Part shown: positions 42,415 to 51,844 of the stretch, one piece after another | Numbering within the stretch: position 1 is the first letter of the stretch | How the letters are laid out: the number at the start of each line of letters is the position of its first letter | DNA from: Sinomonas sp. P10A9 | GTDB taxonomy: Bacteria > Actinomycetota > Actinomycetes > Actinomycetales > Micrococcaceae | Length of the DNA stretch: 64,000 nt | Direction of reading: 5' to 3' | Assembly: GCF_041022165.1 (NCBI RefSeq) | Contig: NZ_CP163302.1 | Coordinates: 1,550,001-1,614,000, forward strand | Translations under genes and position numbers: made by a program | The notes under the pieces: generated by a model | Told to the model about the DNA's origin: nothing | The model's input: the letters and a program-made list of their open reading frames with translations, nothing else | Databases searched by the model: none

Positions 42415-43268
42415 CTGACGCACCGTTCTCTTCTCCCGCCTTCGCCATGGGCCCTGCGCTCCTGTTCTGCCCCGCAGACCGGCCCGAGCGCTTCGCGAAG
42501 GCCGCCGAGCGGGCGGACGCCGTGATCCTGGACCTCGAGGACGCCGTGGCGCCCGATGCGAAGGACTACGCCCGCCGGAACCTCGCCGAGGTCCCCCTTG
42601 ATCCCGAGCGGACGATCGTGCGGCTGAACGCAGCAGGCCGGGGCACCTCGGGCGTGCACTTCGAGGCGGACCTCGACGCGCTCGAGGCCACGCCGTACCG
42701 CACGGTCATGCTCGCCAAGGCCGAGGCCCCCGAGCAGCTCGCGCTCCTGCGCTCCTACCGCGTCGTGGCGCTCTGCGAGACTGCTGCGGGTGTGCTCGCG
42801 GCGCCGGCCATCGCTGCCGAGCCGAACGCCGTCGCCCTCATGTGGGGCGCCGAGGACCTGGTCGCGTCCCTCGGCGGGACGTCGAGCCGGACGGACGACG
42901 GCGCGTACCGGGCCGTCGCGCTGCACGCGCGGTCCGCGGTGCTGCTCGCGGCGGGGGCCCACGGGAAGGCGGCCATCGACGCCGTCTACACGGACATCCC
43001 GGACCTGGCGGGGCTTGCCGCCGAGTCCGCCGATGCCGTCGCGTCGGGCTTCGCGGCCAAGGCCTGCATCCACCCGAGTCAGGTCGCCGCGGTACGGGCG
43101 GCCTACGCGCCGTCGGCGGAGGCCGTCGCGGGCGCCTTGGCGCTCCTCGCGGCCGCGGAGGCAGCGGGGACGGGCGTGTTCCAGCACGACGGGAAGATGA
43201 TCGACGGGCCGATCCTGCGCCACGCCGAAATGGTGGTCAGGCGGAGCCGGACGCAGCACGCGGGCTGA
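42411..43268 (+). CDS. CitE-like beta-hydroxyacyl-CoA lyase
   Basis: 285 residues, HpcH/HpaI (TIM-barrel) family. [34 protein letters not shown] (Mg-binding Glu/Asp), TIVRLNAAG and [16 protein letters not shown] are diagnostic, as is [10 protein letters not shown]. The M. tuberculosis equivalent Rv2498c is reported as an (R)-specific lyase cleaving (R)-HMG-CoA and citramalyl-CoA; that would replace classical HMG-CoA lyase, which is missing here. The GTG overlaps the hydratase stop. Confidence 0.88.
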   Translation: MTDAPFSSPAFAMGPALLFCPADRPERFAKAAERADAVILDLEDAVAPDAKDYARRNLAEVPLDPERTIVRLNAAGRGTSGVHFEADLDALEATPYRTVMLAKAEAPEQLALLRSYRVVALCETAAGVLAAPAIAAEPNAVALMWGAEDLVASLGGTSSRTDDGAYRAVALHARSAVLLAAGAHGKAAIDAVYTDIPDLAGLAAESADAVASGFAAKACIHPSQVAAVRAAYAPSAEAVAGALALLAAAEAAGTGVFQHDGKMIDGPILRHAEMVVRRSRTQHAG

Positions 43269-43278
43269 GCGTGTCGCC

Positions 43279-43737
43279 TCACTCGACGGGGCAGAACACC
43301 TCGGTGCGCCATGCGGCGGGGTCGGGCTCGGCGCTCGGGTCACTCAGGTAGACCTCCCACATGCTCTCGCCGCGCGTGAGGTTCTGCTCCCGCATCCAGT
43401 CGGTCATCTCCCTGTAGGTGTCGGCCAGTCCCTCGTAGGGTCCTACGTGCATTGCGGTCACCGTCCGGCCACCGGGGAGAATGCTCGCCGTGACGCCGTC
43501 TCCGCCCTCGAAAGGCCCTGCCACAGGGAACCCGGCCTCGACATCCACGGTCTCGCCTGGCATGCCGTGGTAGAGGGCGAAGGGCGGCCCTGCCACGTGC
43601 GCGCCGTGTGACTGCACGGCGCCCATGACAGTCCCGAAGACGCCGTCGAAGAAGTCCTTGAGCTCGTCCATCCGGACCGTGGTGCGGACTACGGCGGTGG
43701 GCTGCTCGGTGAGTTCGGTCGTGCTGATCTCAGTCAT
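43279..43737 (-). CDS. GyrI-like / effector-binding domain protein
   Basis: 152 residues, single domain of the GyrI/AraC_E_bind (SOUL-like) fold: starts EISTTELTEQPTAVVR, then GPPFALYHGMPGETVDVEAG and VTAMHVGPYEGLADTYREM, ending MWEVYLSDPSAEPDP. These are small-molecule binding domains found alone or attached to MerR/AraC regulators. It stands alone, convergent with the leucine operon. The frame is open upstream but becomes Arg-rich, so the ATG giving MTEISTTEL is used. Confidence 0.88.
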   Translation of the reverse strand: MTEISTTELTEQPTAVVRTTVRMDELKDFFDGVFGTVMGAVQSHGAHVAGPPFALYHGMPGETVDVEAGFPVAGPFEGGDGVTASILPGGRTVTAMHVGPYEGLADTYREMTDWMREQNLTRGESMWEVYLSDPSAEPDPAAWRTEVFCPVE

Positions 43738-43842
43738 CCCTACATGCTGGCGCAGTTTGCCGCGGAGCGCGAGGGCACAACGACCTTCACGGCCGGCACG
43801 GGGCTTGTTCGGGATCAAGGATCCTGGCGTCGAGGCGCACCG

Positions 43843-43848
43843 TAGGAT
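43843..43848 (+). promoter_or_regulatory. -10 box for leaderless TSUP gene
   Basis: TAGGAT ends six bases before the GTG start of the following transporter gene. Confidence 0.45.
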
Positions 43849-43854
43849 CAAGAG

Positions 43855-44589
43855 GTGTTCGCCCTCGTCCTGATCGCCGTCGTCGCCGGGGCGGTGGCCC
43901 AGCGGGTCGCGGGGCTCGGCTTCGGGCTCGTGGTCTCGCCCATCTTCGTCGTGCTGCTCGGCCCGCTCGACGGCGTCATGATCATCAACGCATGCGGGGC
44001 GGCCTCGTCGGCGCTGATCCTGTCTCGCGTGTGGCGCGACGTCGAGTGGGGCCGCTACGTGGGCCTCATCGTCCCGGGCCTCGCGGGCATTGCGCTCGGG
44101 GCGGCCCTCGCGAGCCACGTCGCCGCCGCGCCGCTCGAGATCGGGATCGGCCTGACGCTCATCGTGGGCCTTGTGGTGTCCCAGCTCGTGGCGCGCGCAC
44201 GACGCCGCGTGGACGGCCTCGGCGTGATGGTCGCCAGCGGCTTCACCTCGGGCCTGATGAACGCCGCGGCAGCCGTGGGAGGGCCGGCGGTCACGGCGTA
44301 TGCCGTACTGAGCCGCTGGGACCAGCGGCGCTTCGGCGCCACGCTCCAGCCGTACTTCATCACCACGGGCACCACCTCGCTGCTCGCAAAGGCCTTTGCC
44401 ACCGGGGGGCACTGGCCGAGCCTCGAGCTCTGGCAGTGGGCGGCGGTGTTCGGGTGCATGGTCGTGGGCATCGTGGCGGGGGATCTCATGGCTCGGCGCG
44501 TCCCCGGGGAGAGCGTGCGCCGCGCCGTCATCCTCATCGCCTACGCCGGGGCGCTGCTCGCGATCGTCAACGGGACGACGCGGCTGTAG
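43855..44589 (+). CDS. TSUP/TauE-SafE family membrane protein
   Basis: 244 residues and about seven to eight membrane segments. The family's repeated pattern is visible: VVAGAVAQRVAGLGFGLVVS near the start and GFTSGLMNAAAAVGGPAVTAY in the middle, both with the Gly-rich re-entrant look. Family members export sulfite or organosulfur anions or move other organic anions; no neighbour points to a substrate. A second, unrelated copy is encoded 15 kb downstream. Starts with GTG, apparently without a leader. Confidence 0.85.
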   Translation: MFALVLIAVVAGAVAQRVAGLGFGLVVSPIFVVLLGPLDGVMIINACGAASSALILSRVWRDVEWGRYVGLIVPGLAGIALGAALASHVAAAPLEIGIGLTLIVGLVVSQLVARARRRVDGLGVMVASGFTSGLMNAAAAVGGPAVTAYAVLSRWDQRRFGATLQPYFITTGTTSLLAKAFATGGHWPSLELWQWAAVFGCMVVGIVAGDLMARRVPGESVRRAVILIAYAGALLAIVNGTTRL

Positions 44590-44597
44590 GGCTCGGC

Positions 44598-44629
44598 GAG
44601 CGCTGCCGGTCGGGGTTTCGGCAGCGCTC
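44598..44629 (+). terminator. hairpin after TSUP gene
   Basis: GAGCGCTGCCG pairs perfectly with CGGCAGCGCTC (11 bp) around a 10-base loop. No T-run follows. It lies between the transporter and the dxr promoter. Confidence 0.5.
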
Positions 44630-44640
44630 AGCCACCGGGG

Positions 44641-44646
44641 GATACT
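44641..44646 (+). promoter_or_regulatory. possible -10 box of leaderless dxr
   Basis: GATACT lies at the same six-base distance from the ATG as in the other leaderless candidates. The first base deviates from the TANNNT pattern. Confidence 0.35.
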
Positions 44647-44652
44647 GGGCTC

Positions 44653-45882
44653 ATGCAGACTTCCGGTGCCGAGCCACGCTCCAAGACACAGCGTTCAGTC
44701 ATCATCCTCGGCTCGACCGGCAGCATCGGAACCCAGGCACTCAACGTCGTCGACGGCGCTCCCCACCGGTTCCGCGTCACGGCGCTGAGCGCCGGCGGCG
44801 GCAACATCGACGCGCTCGCCCGCCAGGCCGTCCACACCCGGGCGGAAGCCGTCGGCGTCGCCGCCGGCAACCTCGACGAGCTCCGCACGGCCATCGAGGA
44901 GCATGCGGACCGCCGCGGAGCCGTCGGCTACAGGCCCGAGCTGTTCGCCGGCCCCGACGCCTCCACGCGCATCGCCGCCTGGAACGGCGGAAGCGGCCCA
45001 GCGGACGTCGTGCTCAACGGCATCACGGGAAGCATCGGCCTCGCGCCCACCCTCGCGGCACTCGCCTCGGGGGCGAAGCTTGCGCTCGCGAACAAGGAGA
45101 GCCTCATCGTGGGCGGCGCGCTCGTGACGGGGGCGGCGGCGCCCGGGCAGATCGTGCCCGTCGACTCGGAGCACTCGGCGATCGCGCAGTGCCTGCGTGC
45201 GGGCCGCGCGGACGAGGTCGAGAGGCTCATCCTCACCGCGTCCGGCGGTCCGTTCCGCGGGCGCAGCCGCGACGAGCTCGCGCGGGCCACCCCGGCCGAG
45301 GCCCTCAACCACCCGACGTGGGACATGGGCAAAGTCGTCACCACGAACTCCGCGACGCTCGTGAACAAGGGGCTCGAACTCATCGAGGCCCACCTCCTGT
45401 TCGGCGTCCCCCTCGAGGCGATCGACGTCGTCGTGCACCCCCAGTCCGTGGTCCACTCGATGGTCCAGTTCACCGACGGTGCCGTGATCGCCCAGGCGAG
45501 CCCGCCGGACATGCGGCTGCCCATCGCCCTCGGCCTGGGCTGGCCGGACCGAGTGCCGCGCGCGGCGCAGCCGTGCGACTGGAGCCAGGCCACCGCGTGG
45601 ACGTTCGAGCCCCTCGACACGCGGGCCTTCCCGGCGGTCGAGATCGCGCGGGACGCCGCGAAGCAGGCCTCCACGTTCCCCGCCGTCTTCAACGCCGCCA
45701 ACGAGGAGGCCGTCGGGGCCTTCCACGCGGGCAGGATCGGATTCCTCGACATCGTCGACACCGTCGAGGCCGTCCTGTCCGAGCATGGCGGTTCCTCGGA
45801 ACTCTCTGTGGATTCCGTCCTGGCGGCCGAGGAGTGGGCACGAGCCCGGGCCAACGAGCGTTTGAGTACGCAGAAGTCCTAG
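44653..45882 (+). CDS. dxr: 1-deoxy-D-xylulose-5-phosphate reductoisomerase
   Basis: 409 residues. First committed step of the MEP isoprenoid pathway. The NADPH motif is [14 protein letters not shown]; catalytic metal ligands lie in [13 protein letters not shown] and [18 protein letters not shown]; the substrate loop is [21 protein letters not shown] and [20 protein letters not shown] complete the pattern. ispG of the same pathway lies 1.7 kb downstream, with the site-2 protease between, the standard actinobacterial order. Confidence 0.97.
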   Translation: MQTSGAEPRSKTQRSVIILGSTGSIGTQALNVVDGAPHRFRVTALSAGGGNIDALARQAVHTRAEAVGVAAGNLDELRTAIEEHADRRGAVGYRPELFAGPDASTRIAAWNGGSGPADVVLNGITGSIGLAPTLAALASGAKLALANKESLIVGGALVTGAAAPGQIVPVDSEHSAIAQCLRAGRADEVERLILTASGGPFRGRSRDELARATPAEALNHPTWDMGKVVTTNSATLVNKGLELIEAHLLFGVPLEAIDVVVHPQSVVHSMVQFTDGAVIAQASPPDMRLPIALGLGWPDRVPRAAQPCDWSQATAWTFEPLDTRAFPAVEIARDAAKQASTFPAVFNAANEEAVGAFHAGRIGFLDIVDTVEAVLSEHGGSSELSVDSVLAAEEWARARANERLSTQKS

Positions 45883-45891
45883 GAGCGTTAC

Positions 45892-47223
45892 GTGAACCCC
45901 ACTGTCCTGTTCATCCTCGGCGTGCTGTTCGTCGCCGTGGGCATTGCCGTGTCCATCGCCCTGCACGAGGTGGGCCACCTGATCCCCGCCAAGCTGTTCA
46001 ACGTGCGCGTCACGCGCTACATGATCGGCTTCGGCCCCACCGTGTTCTCATTCAAGCGCGGTGAGACGGAATACGGAATCAAGGCACTCCCGCTCGGCGG
46101 CTACGTGGCGATGGTCGGCATGTACCCGCCGAACATCCGCGACGGCTCCGTGCGCCGCTCGAGCACCGGGATGTTCCAGAGCCTCGCCGAGGCGGCGCGG
46201 GACCAGGCACACGAGGAGGTTCGGCCCGAGGACCACGGGCGGCTGTTCTACCAGCTGCCGGCGTGGAAGAAGATCATCATCATGCTCGGCGGTCCGGCCA
46301 TGAACATCGTCCTCGGCATCGTGTTCACCGCAATCCTGCTCATGGGCTTCGGGATACCCCAGCCCACCACGCAGATCGCCAACGTCTCCGCGTGCATGGT
46401 CGCTTCCAACGAGCAGGCGCCCACAGACACGTCCACGTGCACGAAGACCCCCGCCGCGGCGGCCGGATTCCAGCCCGGGGACACGGTCGTCGCGTTCAAC
46501 GGCAAGCAGGTCACCGGCTGGGACCAGCTCACCGCCTGGATCCGCGACTCGGCCGGCCGCGAGGTCACGGTGACCCTCAAGCGCGGCACGTCCGAGATCC
46601 AGACCAAGCTCACGCCGGTACTCAGCGCGAGGCCCGTGCTCGATGCGGCAGGCCAGCCAGTCAAGAACCCGGACGGCTCCTACCAGACCGTGCAGGCGGG
46701 CTTCCTCGGCATCGGCTCGCGCCAGGCCCTCGTGCCCCAGCCGGCGACCAGCGTGCTCCCTGCCGTCGGCGACAACATCGCCCAGGTGACGGGCGTCGTC
46801 GTGAATCTCCCGGCCCGCGTGGTCGCGGTAGGCCAGGCAGCCTTCAGCAGCCAGCCGCGCGACCCGAACGGCCCGATCAGCGTGGTGGGCGTGGGCCGCG
46901 TGGCCGGCGAGGTCGCCGCGATGGAGGACATCCCGCTCAACGCGCGCCTCGCGACGCTCTTCGGCATCGTCGCGGGCGTCAACCTCGCCCTCGCCGTGTT
47001 CAACCTGATTCCGCTCCTCCCGCTCGACGGCGGGCATGTGGCGGGCGCGCTCTACGAGGGCGCACGACGGCGCGTGGCGGCGTGGCGGAAGCGTCCGGAC
47101 CCGGGACCCTTCGACATCGCCAAGCTCCTCCCGCTCACCTATGTCGTGGCCAGCGTGCTCATCGGCATGAGCGCGCTTCTCATCTACGCGGACATCGTCA
47201 AGCCGGTGAAGCTGTTCGGCTGA
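45892..47223 (+). CDS. M50 site-2 intramembrane zinc metalloprotease (RseP/Rip1-like)
   Basis: 443 residues. The zinc motif ALHEVGH is in the first helix, residue about 24; the third ligand is in FNLIPLLPLDGGHV close to the C-terminus. Between them a PDZ domain is seen (AAGFQPGDTVVAFNGKQVTG ... VTLKRG). Cleaves anti-sigma factors and other membrane proteins within the bilayer. Starts with GTG nine bases after dxr, AGGAG in the gap. Long for the family because of an acidic loop after the first half. Confidence 0.95.
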   Translation: MNPTVLFILGVLFVAVGIAVSIALHEVGHLIPAKLFNVRVTRYMIGFGPTVFSFKRGETEYGIKALPLGGYVAMVGMYPPNIRDGSVRRSSTGMFQSLAEAARDQAHEEVRPEDHGRLFYQLPAWKKIIIMLGGPAMNIVLGIVFTAILLMGFGIPQPTTQIANVSACMVASNEQAPTDTSTCTKTPAAAAGFQPGDTVVAFNGKQVTGWDQLTAWIRDSAGREVTVTLKRGTSEIQTKLTPVLSARPVLDAAGQPVKNPDGSYQTVQAGFLGIGSRQALVPQPATSVLPAVGDNIAQVTGVVVNLPARVVAVGQAAFSSQPRDPNGPISVVGVGRVAGEVAAMEDIPLNARLATLFGIVAGVNLALAVFNLIPLLPLDGGHVAGALYEGARRRVAAWRKRPDPGPFDIAKLLPLTYVVASVLIGMSALLIYADIVKPVKLFG

Positions 47224-47229
47224 GGGGGA

Positions 47230-47235
47230 TAGGCT
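47230..47235 (+). promoter_or_regulatory. -10 box for leaderless YciI gene
   Basis: TAGGCT ends six bases before the YciI ATG; no Shine-Dalgarno lies between. Confidence 0.45.
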
Positions 47236-47241
47236 GATCCT

Positions 47242-47547
47242 ATGACTGTCTTCGCCGTTGAATACCGCTACGTGTCCGCTCCGGACGAGGCGGTCAGCCG
47301 ACTCGACGAGGTGCGTCCCACGCACCGCGCCTGGCTCCGTGAACGAGCCGACTCCGGCGATCTCCTCGCGAGCGGCCCCATCGGCGACGGGGCCAGGGCC
47401 CTGCTCATCTTCCGGGCGGCGGACCGGGCAGCCCTCGACGCGCTCCTGGCCCAGGACCCGTTCCAGAAGGCTTCCCTCGTCGCCGAGACGAATGCGCCGG
47501 AGTGGAATCCCATCATCGGCCGCCTCGCCGACGCCGCGACGGTCTGA
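47242..47547 (+). CDS. YciI-like protein
   Basis: 101 residues, ferredoxin-like dimeric alpha-beta fold. Typical features are FAVEYRYVSAPDEAVSRLDE, the conserved R-x2-H-x2-W segment (VRPTHRAWLRE), the Gly-rich LLASGPIG and LLAQDPFQKASLV. Function of the family is uncertain; some members act as lyases or dehydrochlorinases. Lies between the protease and ispG. Confidence 0.9.
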   Translation: MTVFAVEYRYVSAPDEAVSRLDEVRPTHRAWLRERADSGDLLASGPIGDGARALLIFRAADRAALDALLAQDPFQKASLVAETNAPEWNPIIGRLADAATV

Positions 47548-47583
47548 ACCAACCCCCACGCAGCACCCGTAAGGAGCCCTCCA

Positions 47584-48750
47584 GTGACCTCGGTCAGCCT
47601 CGGAATCCCCGCCGCCCCGCCGCCCGTCCTCGCGCCCCGCCGCGCGACCCGGCAGATCAAGGTGGGCTCGGTCGGCGTCGGCTCCGATTCCCCGGTCAGC
47701 GTCCAGTCCATGACGACGACACCCACGACCGACATCAACGCGACGCTCCAGCAGATCGCCGAGCTCACCGCGGCCGGATGCGACATCGTGCGCGTCGCGT
47801 GCCCCTCGGCGGACGACGCCGAGGCCCTGCCGATCATCGCCAAGAAGTCGCAGATCCCCGTCATCGCGGACATCCACTTCCAGCCCAAGTACGTGTTCGC
47901 GGCCATCGAGGCCGGCTGCGCGGCCGTCCGCGTCAACCCGGGCAATATCCGCAAGTTCGACGACCAGGTCAAGGAGATCGCCCAGGCGGCCAAGGACCAC
48001 GGAACGTCGATCAGGATCGGCGTCAACGCCGGATCGCTCGATGCCCGCCTCATGAAGAAGTACGGCAAGGCGACTCCGGAGGCCCTCGTCGAGAGCGCGG
48101 TCTGGGAGGCGAGCCTCTTCGAGGAGCACGGCTTCCACGACTTCAAGATCTCGGTCAAGCACAACGACCCCGTGGTCATGGTGCGCGCGTACGAGCTCCT
48201 TGCCGAGCGCGGCGACTGGCCGCTCCACCTCGGAGTCACCGAGGCCGGTCCCGCGTTCCAGGGCACCATCAAGTCCGCGACGGCGTTCGGCGCCCTCCTG
48301 TCGAAGGGCATCGGCGACACCATCCGTGTCTCCCTCTCGGCCCCGCCCGTCGAGGAGGTCAAGGTCGGCATCCAGATCCTGCAGTCCCTCAACCTGCGCC
48401 CGCGCAGGCTCGAGATCGTCTCATGCCCCTCGTGCGGTCGTGCCCAGGTGGACGTCTACAAGCTCGCCGAAGAGGTCACTGCCGGCCTCGAGGGCATGAC
48501 GTTCCCGCTCCGTGTTGCCGTCATGGGCTGCGTGGTGAACGGCCCGGGCGAGGCGCGCGAGGCGGATCTCGGCGTCGCATCCGGCAACGGCAAGGGCCAG
48601 ATCTTCGTCAAGGGAGAGGTCATCAAGACCGTCCCCGAGAGCGAGATCGTGGAGACTCTGATCGAAGAGGCGATGAAGATCGCTGAGGAGATGGGGGAGG
48701 CCGGTGGAGAAGATACTGTCCAAGGCGGCCCCGTGGTCACCGTCTCGTAG
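47584..48750 (+). CDS. ispG: 4-hydroxy-3-methylbut-2-enyl diphosphate synthase
   Basis: 388 residues. Reduces MEcPP to HMBPP in the MEP pathway using a [4Fe-4S] cluster. N-terminal TIM barrel: [42 protein letters not shown]. Cluster ligands are in [11 protein letters not shown] and [17 protein letters not shown], the last with the conserved Glu ligand. AAGGAG precedes the GTG. The next gene starts 47 bases before its stop, a long overlap. Confidence 0.97.
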   Translation: MTSVSLGIPAAPPPVLAPRRATRQIKVGSVGVGSDSPVSVQSMTTTPTTDINATLQQIAELTAAGCDIVRVACPSADDAEALPIIAKKSQIPVIADIHFQPKYVFAAIEAGCAAVRVNPGNIRKFDDQVKEIAQAAKDHGTSIRIGVNAGSLDARLMKKYGKATPEALVESAVWEASLFEEHGFHDFKISVKHNDPVVMVRAYELLAERGDWPLHLGVTEAGPAFQGTIKSATAFGALLSKGIGDTIRVSLSAPPVEEVKVGIQILQSLNLRPRRLEIVSCPSCGRAQVDVYKLAEEVTAGLEGMTFPLRVAVMGCVVNGPGEAREADLGVASGNGKGQIFVKGEVIKTVPESEIVETLIEEAMKIAEEMGEAGGEDTVQGGPVVTVS

Positions 48751-49591
48751 CCGCCCCGCGGGGCGCGCTGTCCGTCGGCTGACGGACGACGACACGATCG
48801 CCCTCGCAGAGCTGGCGGCGGCGGACCCCGTGGCGAACGTCTTCGTCGCCTCGCACCTCGCCGCGCACGGCACGGCCGCGGTGACCGGGACGGGTGCCGA
48901 GATCATCGGAACGTTCGACGGCGACGGGCGGCTTGCGAGCGCGTGCTGGCTCGGTGCCAACATCGTCCCGGTGGGGGTCCCGGTGGCCCATGCGCCCGCG
49001 TATGCGGACGTGATCCGCCATTCGCGCCGCCGGTTCGCCTCGATCTTCGGACCGGCTGACGCGGCGCTCGCGATCTTCGCCGAGCTCGCCGGCCCGGCAG
49101 CCCGTGACATCCGCCGCGACCAGCCTCTCCTCGCGATGGAGGGACCCCCAGCGGTGCCCGCCGACCCGCAGGTGCGCGTCACCACGCTCGACGACTTCGA
49201 CGCCGTCGCGCCCGCGTGCGTGTCGATGTTCGAGGAGGAAGTCGGCTACTCCCCGGTGGCGGGGGGCAGCGACAACTACTATCGGCGCGTCCGCCAGCTC
49301 ATCGCCGAGGGCCACTCGTTCGCGAGCTTCGACGCGCAGGGCGAGGTCGTGTTCAAGGCCGAGCTCGGCGCAGTCTCCCCGGCGGCATCGCAGATCCAGG
49401 GCGTCTGGGTGCGGCCCTCGCACCGCGGCGAGGGGCTCAGCCACGGCGGCATGGCGGCCATCGTCGAACAGGCACAGCGGTTCGCCCCGATCGTGAGCCT
49501 GTATGTGAACGACTACAACCACAAGGCCCGGGCGAGCTACCGGCGGGTGGGCTTCGAGCAGGTGGGGACCTTCGCCACCGTCCTCTTCTGA
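48704..49591 (+). CDS. GNAT family N-acetyltransferase with N-terminal DUF4081-like domain
   Basis: 295 residues. The N-half ([20 protein letters not shown] ... LACWLGAN-like stretch) resembles DUF4081, and the C-half is a GNAT domain with the acetyl-CoA loop [20 protein letters not shown] and [20 protein letters not shown]. Corresponds to Rv2867c, which also follows ispG. The GTG has GGGGGAGG in front and lies inside ispG, indicating coupling. Substrate unknown. Confidence 0.9.
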   Translation: MEKILSKAAPWSPSRSRPAGRAVRRLTDDDTIALAELAAADPVANVFVASHLAAHGTAAVTGTGAEIIGTFDGDGRLASACWLGANIVPVGVPVAHAPAYADVIRHSRRRFASIFGPADAALAIFAELAGPAARDIRRDQPLLAMEGPPAVPADPQVRVTTLDDFDAVAPACVSMFEEEVGYSPVAGGSDNYYRRVRQLIAEGHSFASFDAQGEVVFKAELGAVSPAASQIQGVWVRPSHRGEGLSHGGMAAIVEQAQRFAPIVSLYVNDYNHKARASYRRVGFEQVGTFATVLF

Positions 49592-49597
49592 GGGCCC

Positions 49598-50215
49598 CTA
49601 CACCCCCGGCGCGCCGCCGAACGGGAGCGGACCCGTGAGGATGCGCTGCACGGCGGGCGCGAGGAAGGCCTCAGCATCGGCTTGGCGCAAAGCTGCGATG
49701 GGCTCGAGCTCCACGAGATACCTGGCCACGAGGAAGCCCACCACCTGAGTCGCTGCGAGGGACGCACGGAGCTCTCGCTCGGCGTCGTCATAGGGCAGGC
49801 CCGCGGCGACCTTGCCGATGATCTGCCGGCGCACCACCTCGCGCAGCAGCCGCGTCCTGGCCGTCGAGCCGATCGTCGTGCGGAAGAACGCGGCGAGCAC
49901 GTGCTTCTGGGGTCCCTCCCACAGGGACATGACGGCGTGGGCAACGACCCGGCCGCGGCCATCGGCAGTCGAGGAATCGATGCCGGCGAGGAGGTCGCCC
50001 GGATCGGCGGGAAGCGAGACTGCGGCCGCGAACAGCCCGTCCTTCCCGTCGAAGTAGTGATGCACGAGCGCCGGGTCCACCTTGGCCTCGCGGGCCACCT
50101 GGCGCAGGCTCACGGCGTCGAATCCGTGTTCGGCGAAGAGGTGCGTCGCGGCGGCGACGATCCGCGCGCGGCGATCGCCGCCGTCGTCCGGCCGGCCCCG
50201 CCGCAGCGGATTCAC
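49598..50215 (-). CDS. TetR family regulator co-transcribed with ABC exporter
   Basis: 205 residues. Helix-turn-helix: RARIVAAATHLFAEHGFDAV, SLRQVAREAKVDPALVHHYF, then GKDGLFAAAV; the C-terminal domain is of the TetR_C type around MSLWEGPQKHVLAAFFRTT. It starts with a GTG that overlaps the permease stop by four bases, so it is the last gene of the exporter operon. The 32-bp palindrome in front of that operon is the presumed operator, giving simple feedback control. Confidence 0.9.
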   Translation of the reverse strand: MNPLRRGRPDDGGDRRARIVAAATHLFAEHGFDAVSLRQVAREAKVDPALVHHYFDGKDGLFAAAVSLPADPGDLLAGIDSSTADGRGRVVAHAVMSLWEGPQKHVLAAFFRTTIGSTARTRLLREVVRRQIIGKVAAGLPYDDAERELRASLAATQVVGFLVARYLVELEPIAALRQADAEAFLAPAVQRILTGPLPFGGAPGV

Positions 50216-50967
50216 GAGCTCTTCCGCGGCAGGGTGAAGGAAGCGAGTATGAGCAGCCCGACGACGATCGCGGCCATGACGCCGAAGTCCCGCCACATGG
50301 TCGCCGAGGGATCGGCGTTCTTGGCGATCTCCTGCAGCGCGTCGACCGAGTAGGTCAGCGGCATCCAGTCCGAGATCGTGTGGAACACGTCATTCATGTG
50401 GTCGCGGGCCACGAAGAGCCCGCACAGCAGGATCTGCGGGATGACGACGACGGGCATGAACTGCACGGCTTGGAATTCGGTGCGCGCGAAGGCGCTGCAG
50501 GAGAGCCCGAGCGCCACTCCGAGGACGGCGTTCACGACGGCGACGAGCACCACGTAGCCGCCGTTGCCCTTGATGTCGAGGTTGAACACCCAGTACGCGA
50601 CGCCGGTGGCGATGGCCGACTGGAGTGCGGCCATGATCGAGAACGCGATGCCGTAGCCGAACAGGAGATCGGCGGTGTGGATCGGCGTCGTCATGAGACG
50701 CTCGAGGGTCCCGGTGGTTCGTTCGCGGAGCATCGTGATCGACGTGATGAGGAACATGACGATGAACGGGAAGATCGCCAGCATGATGAGGCCGACCCGG
50801 TCGAACGTGCGGGGCGCACCGGGCGGCAGCGTCTCGTTCTCGTAGAGCCAGTAGACCACAGCGAGCAGCGCCGAGGGCACCACGACGATGAGCGCGAGAC
50901 TGCGCCGATCATGGCGCAGCTGGGACAGGACACGGGCCGCCGTGGCCAACAGCATCCGAGGGTTCAT
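50212..50967 (-). CDS. ABC-2 type permease
   Basis: 251 residues and six membrane segments: SLALIVVVPSALLAVVYWLY, IMLAIFPFIVMFLITSITML, the conserved RERTTGTLERLMTTPI loop of ABC-2 proteins, YGIAFSIMAALQSAI, YVVLVAVVNAVLGVALGL and a C-terminal VMAAIVVGLLILASF. Overlaps the ATPase by four bases and the regulator by four. Drug or lipid export likely. Confidence 0.92.
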   Translation of the reverse strand: MNPRMLLATAARVLSQLRHDRRSLALIVVVPSALLAVVYWLYENETLPPGAPRTFDRVGLIMLAIFPFIVMFLITSITMLRERTTGTLERLMTTPIHTADLLFGYGIAFSIMAALQSAIATGVAYWVFNLDIKGNGGYVVLVAVVNAVLGVALGLSCSAFARTEFQAVQFMPVVVIPQILLCGLFVARDHMNDVFHTISDWMPLTYSVDALQEIAKNADPSATMWRDFGVMAAIVVGLLILASFTLPRKSS

Positions 50968-51752
50968 GCTGCATGCTCCTTGGTCGGGACCGGCAGGCCG
51001 GCCGCCTGGCGCTCGAGGTCGGCGCGGATGATCCCGAGGAACGCCTGCTCGAGATCGCTGCTCCCGCCGCGCTCACGGAGGCCGTCCGGCGTGAGCTGGG
51101 CCAGCATGCGGCCCTCCCGCAGGAGCAGGAGCGAGTCGCAGCGGGTGGCCTCCTCCATGACATGGCTCGAGACGAGGAGGGTTGCACCCCCGTCGGCGAG
51201 CGCGCGGAAGCGTTCCCAGAGGTCGACGCGCAGCACCGGGTCGAGGCCCACTGTCGGCTCGTCGAGGACGAGGAGCTCAGGGTCGCCGACGAGCGCGCAC
51301 GCGAGCGAGACGCGGCTGAACTGGCCGCCGGACAGGTCTGAGGCCTTTCGCCGGGCAAGGTCCGCAAGGCCGACGGCGGCGACCGCCTCGCGCGCGTCCG
51401 CCGCCGACCTGCCGTGGAGCGCCCCGAAGTACCGCACGTTGTCGAGGACGCTCAGGTCCCGGTAGATGCTCGCCTCCTGGGTCATGTACCCGATCGCGTG
51501 GCGCAGGCTCGCCGCGCCCGCGGGGCGCCCCAGAACGGTGAGGGACCCCTTCCACAGCCGCTGGACGCCCACGATGCTCCGCATGAGCGTGCTCTTGCCG
51601 CTCCCGGACGGGCCGAGGAGCCCCGTGACGCGCCCTTGGGGGACAGCGAACCCGAGGTCGTGGAGTATCGGCTTGCGATGGATGCGGACGGACAGCGAGT
51701 CTGCTTCGATGGCGGGCGGCGTCGTTGCGGCGTGGGCTGGGGTGTGGTCCAT
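50964..51752 (-). CDS. ABC transporter ATP-binding protein
   Basis: 262 residues. Walker A GPSGSGKST, Q-loop YMTQEAS, signature LSGGQFSR, Walker B LLVLDEPT, H-loop SSHVMEEATRC. The N-terminus is a Thr/Pro/Ala-rich extension of about 15 residues. First gene of the exporter operon; the perfect palindrome lies 24 bases upstream of the ATG. Confidence 0.94.
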   Translation of the reverse strand: MDHTPAHAATTPPAIEADSLSVRIHRKPILHDLGFAVPQGRVTGLLGPSGSGKSTLMRSIVGVQRLWKGSLTVLGRPAGAASLRHAIGYMTQEASIYRDLSVLDNVRYFGALHGRSAADAREAVAAVGLADLARRKASDLSGGQFSRVSLACALVGDPELLVLDEPTVGLDPVLRVDLWERFRALADGGATLLVSSHVMEEATRCDSLLLLREGRMLAQLTPDGLRERGGSSDLEQAFLGIIRADLERQAAGLPVPTKEHAA

Positions 51753-51775
51753 GGCTGACTCCCGAGAGAAGGGAA

Positions 51776-51807
51776 ACGCTCAATTCATCACGTGATGAAT
51801 TGAGCGT
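51776..51807. promoter_or_regulatory. 32-bp perfect palindrome, probable TetR operator
   Basis: The dyad is exact over 16 bases on each side, with central TCATCACGTGATGA and outer ACGCTCAAT arms. Random occurrence is very unlikely in GC-rich DNA. It lies directly before the ABC exporter genes whose last member encodes a TetR regulator. Confidence 0.8.
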
Positions 51808-51844
51808 ACGGCCGGGGTGCCGGCCGGTCAATGCCCCGGGCGGG

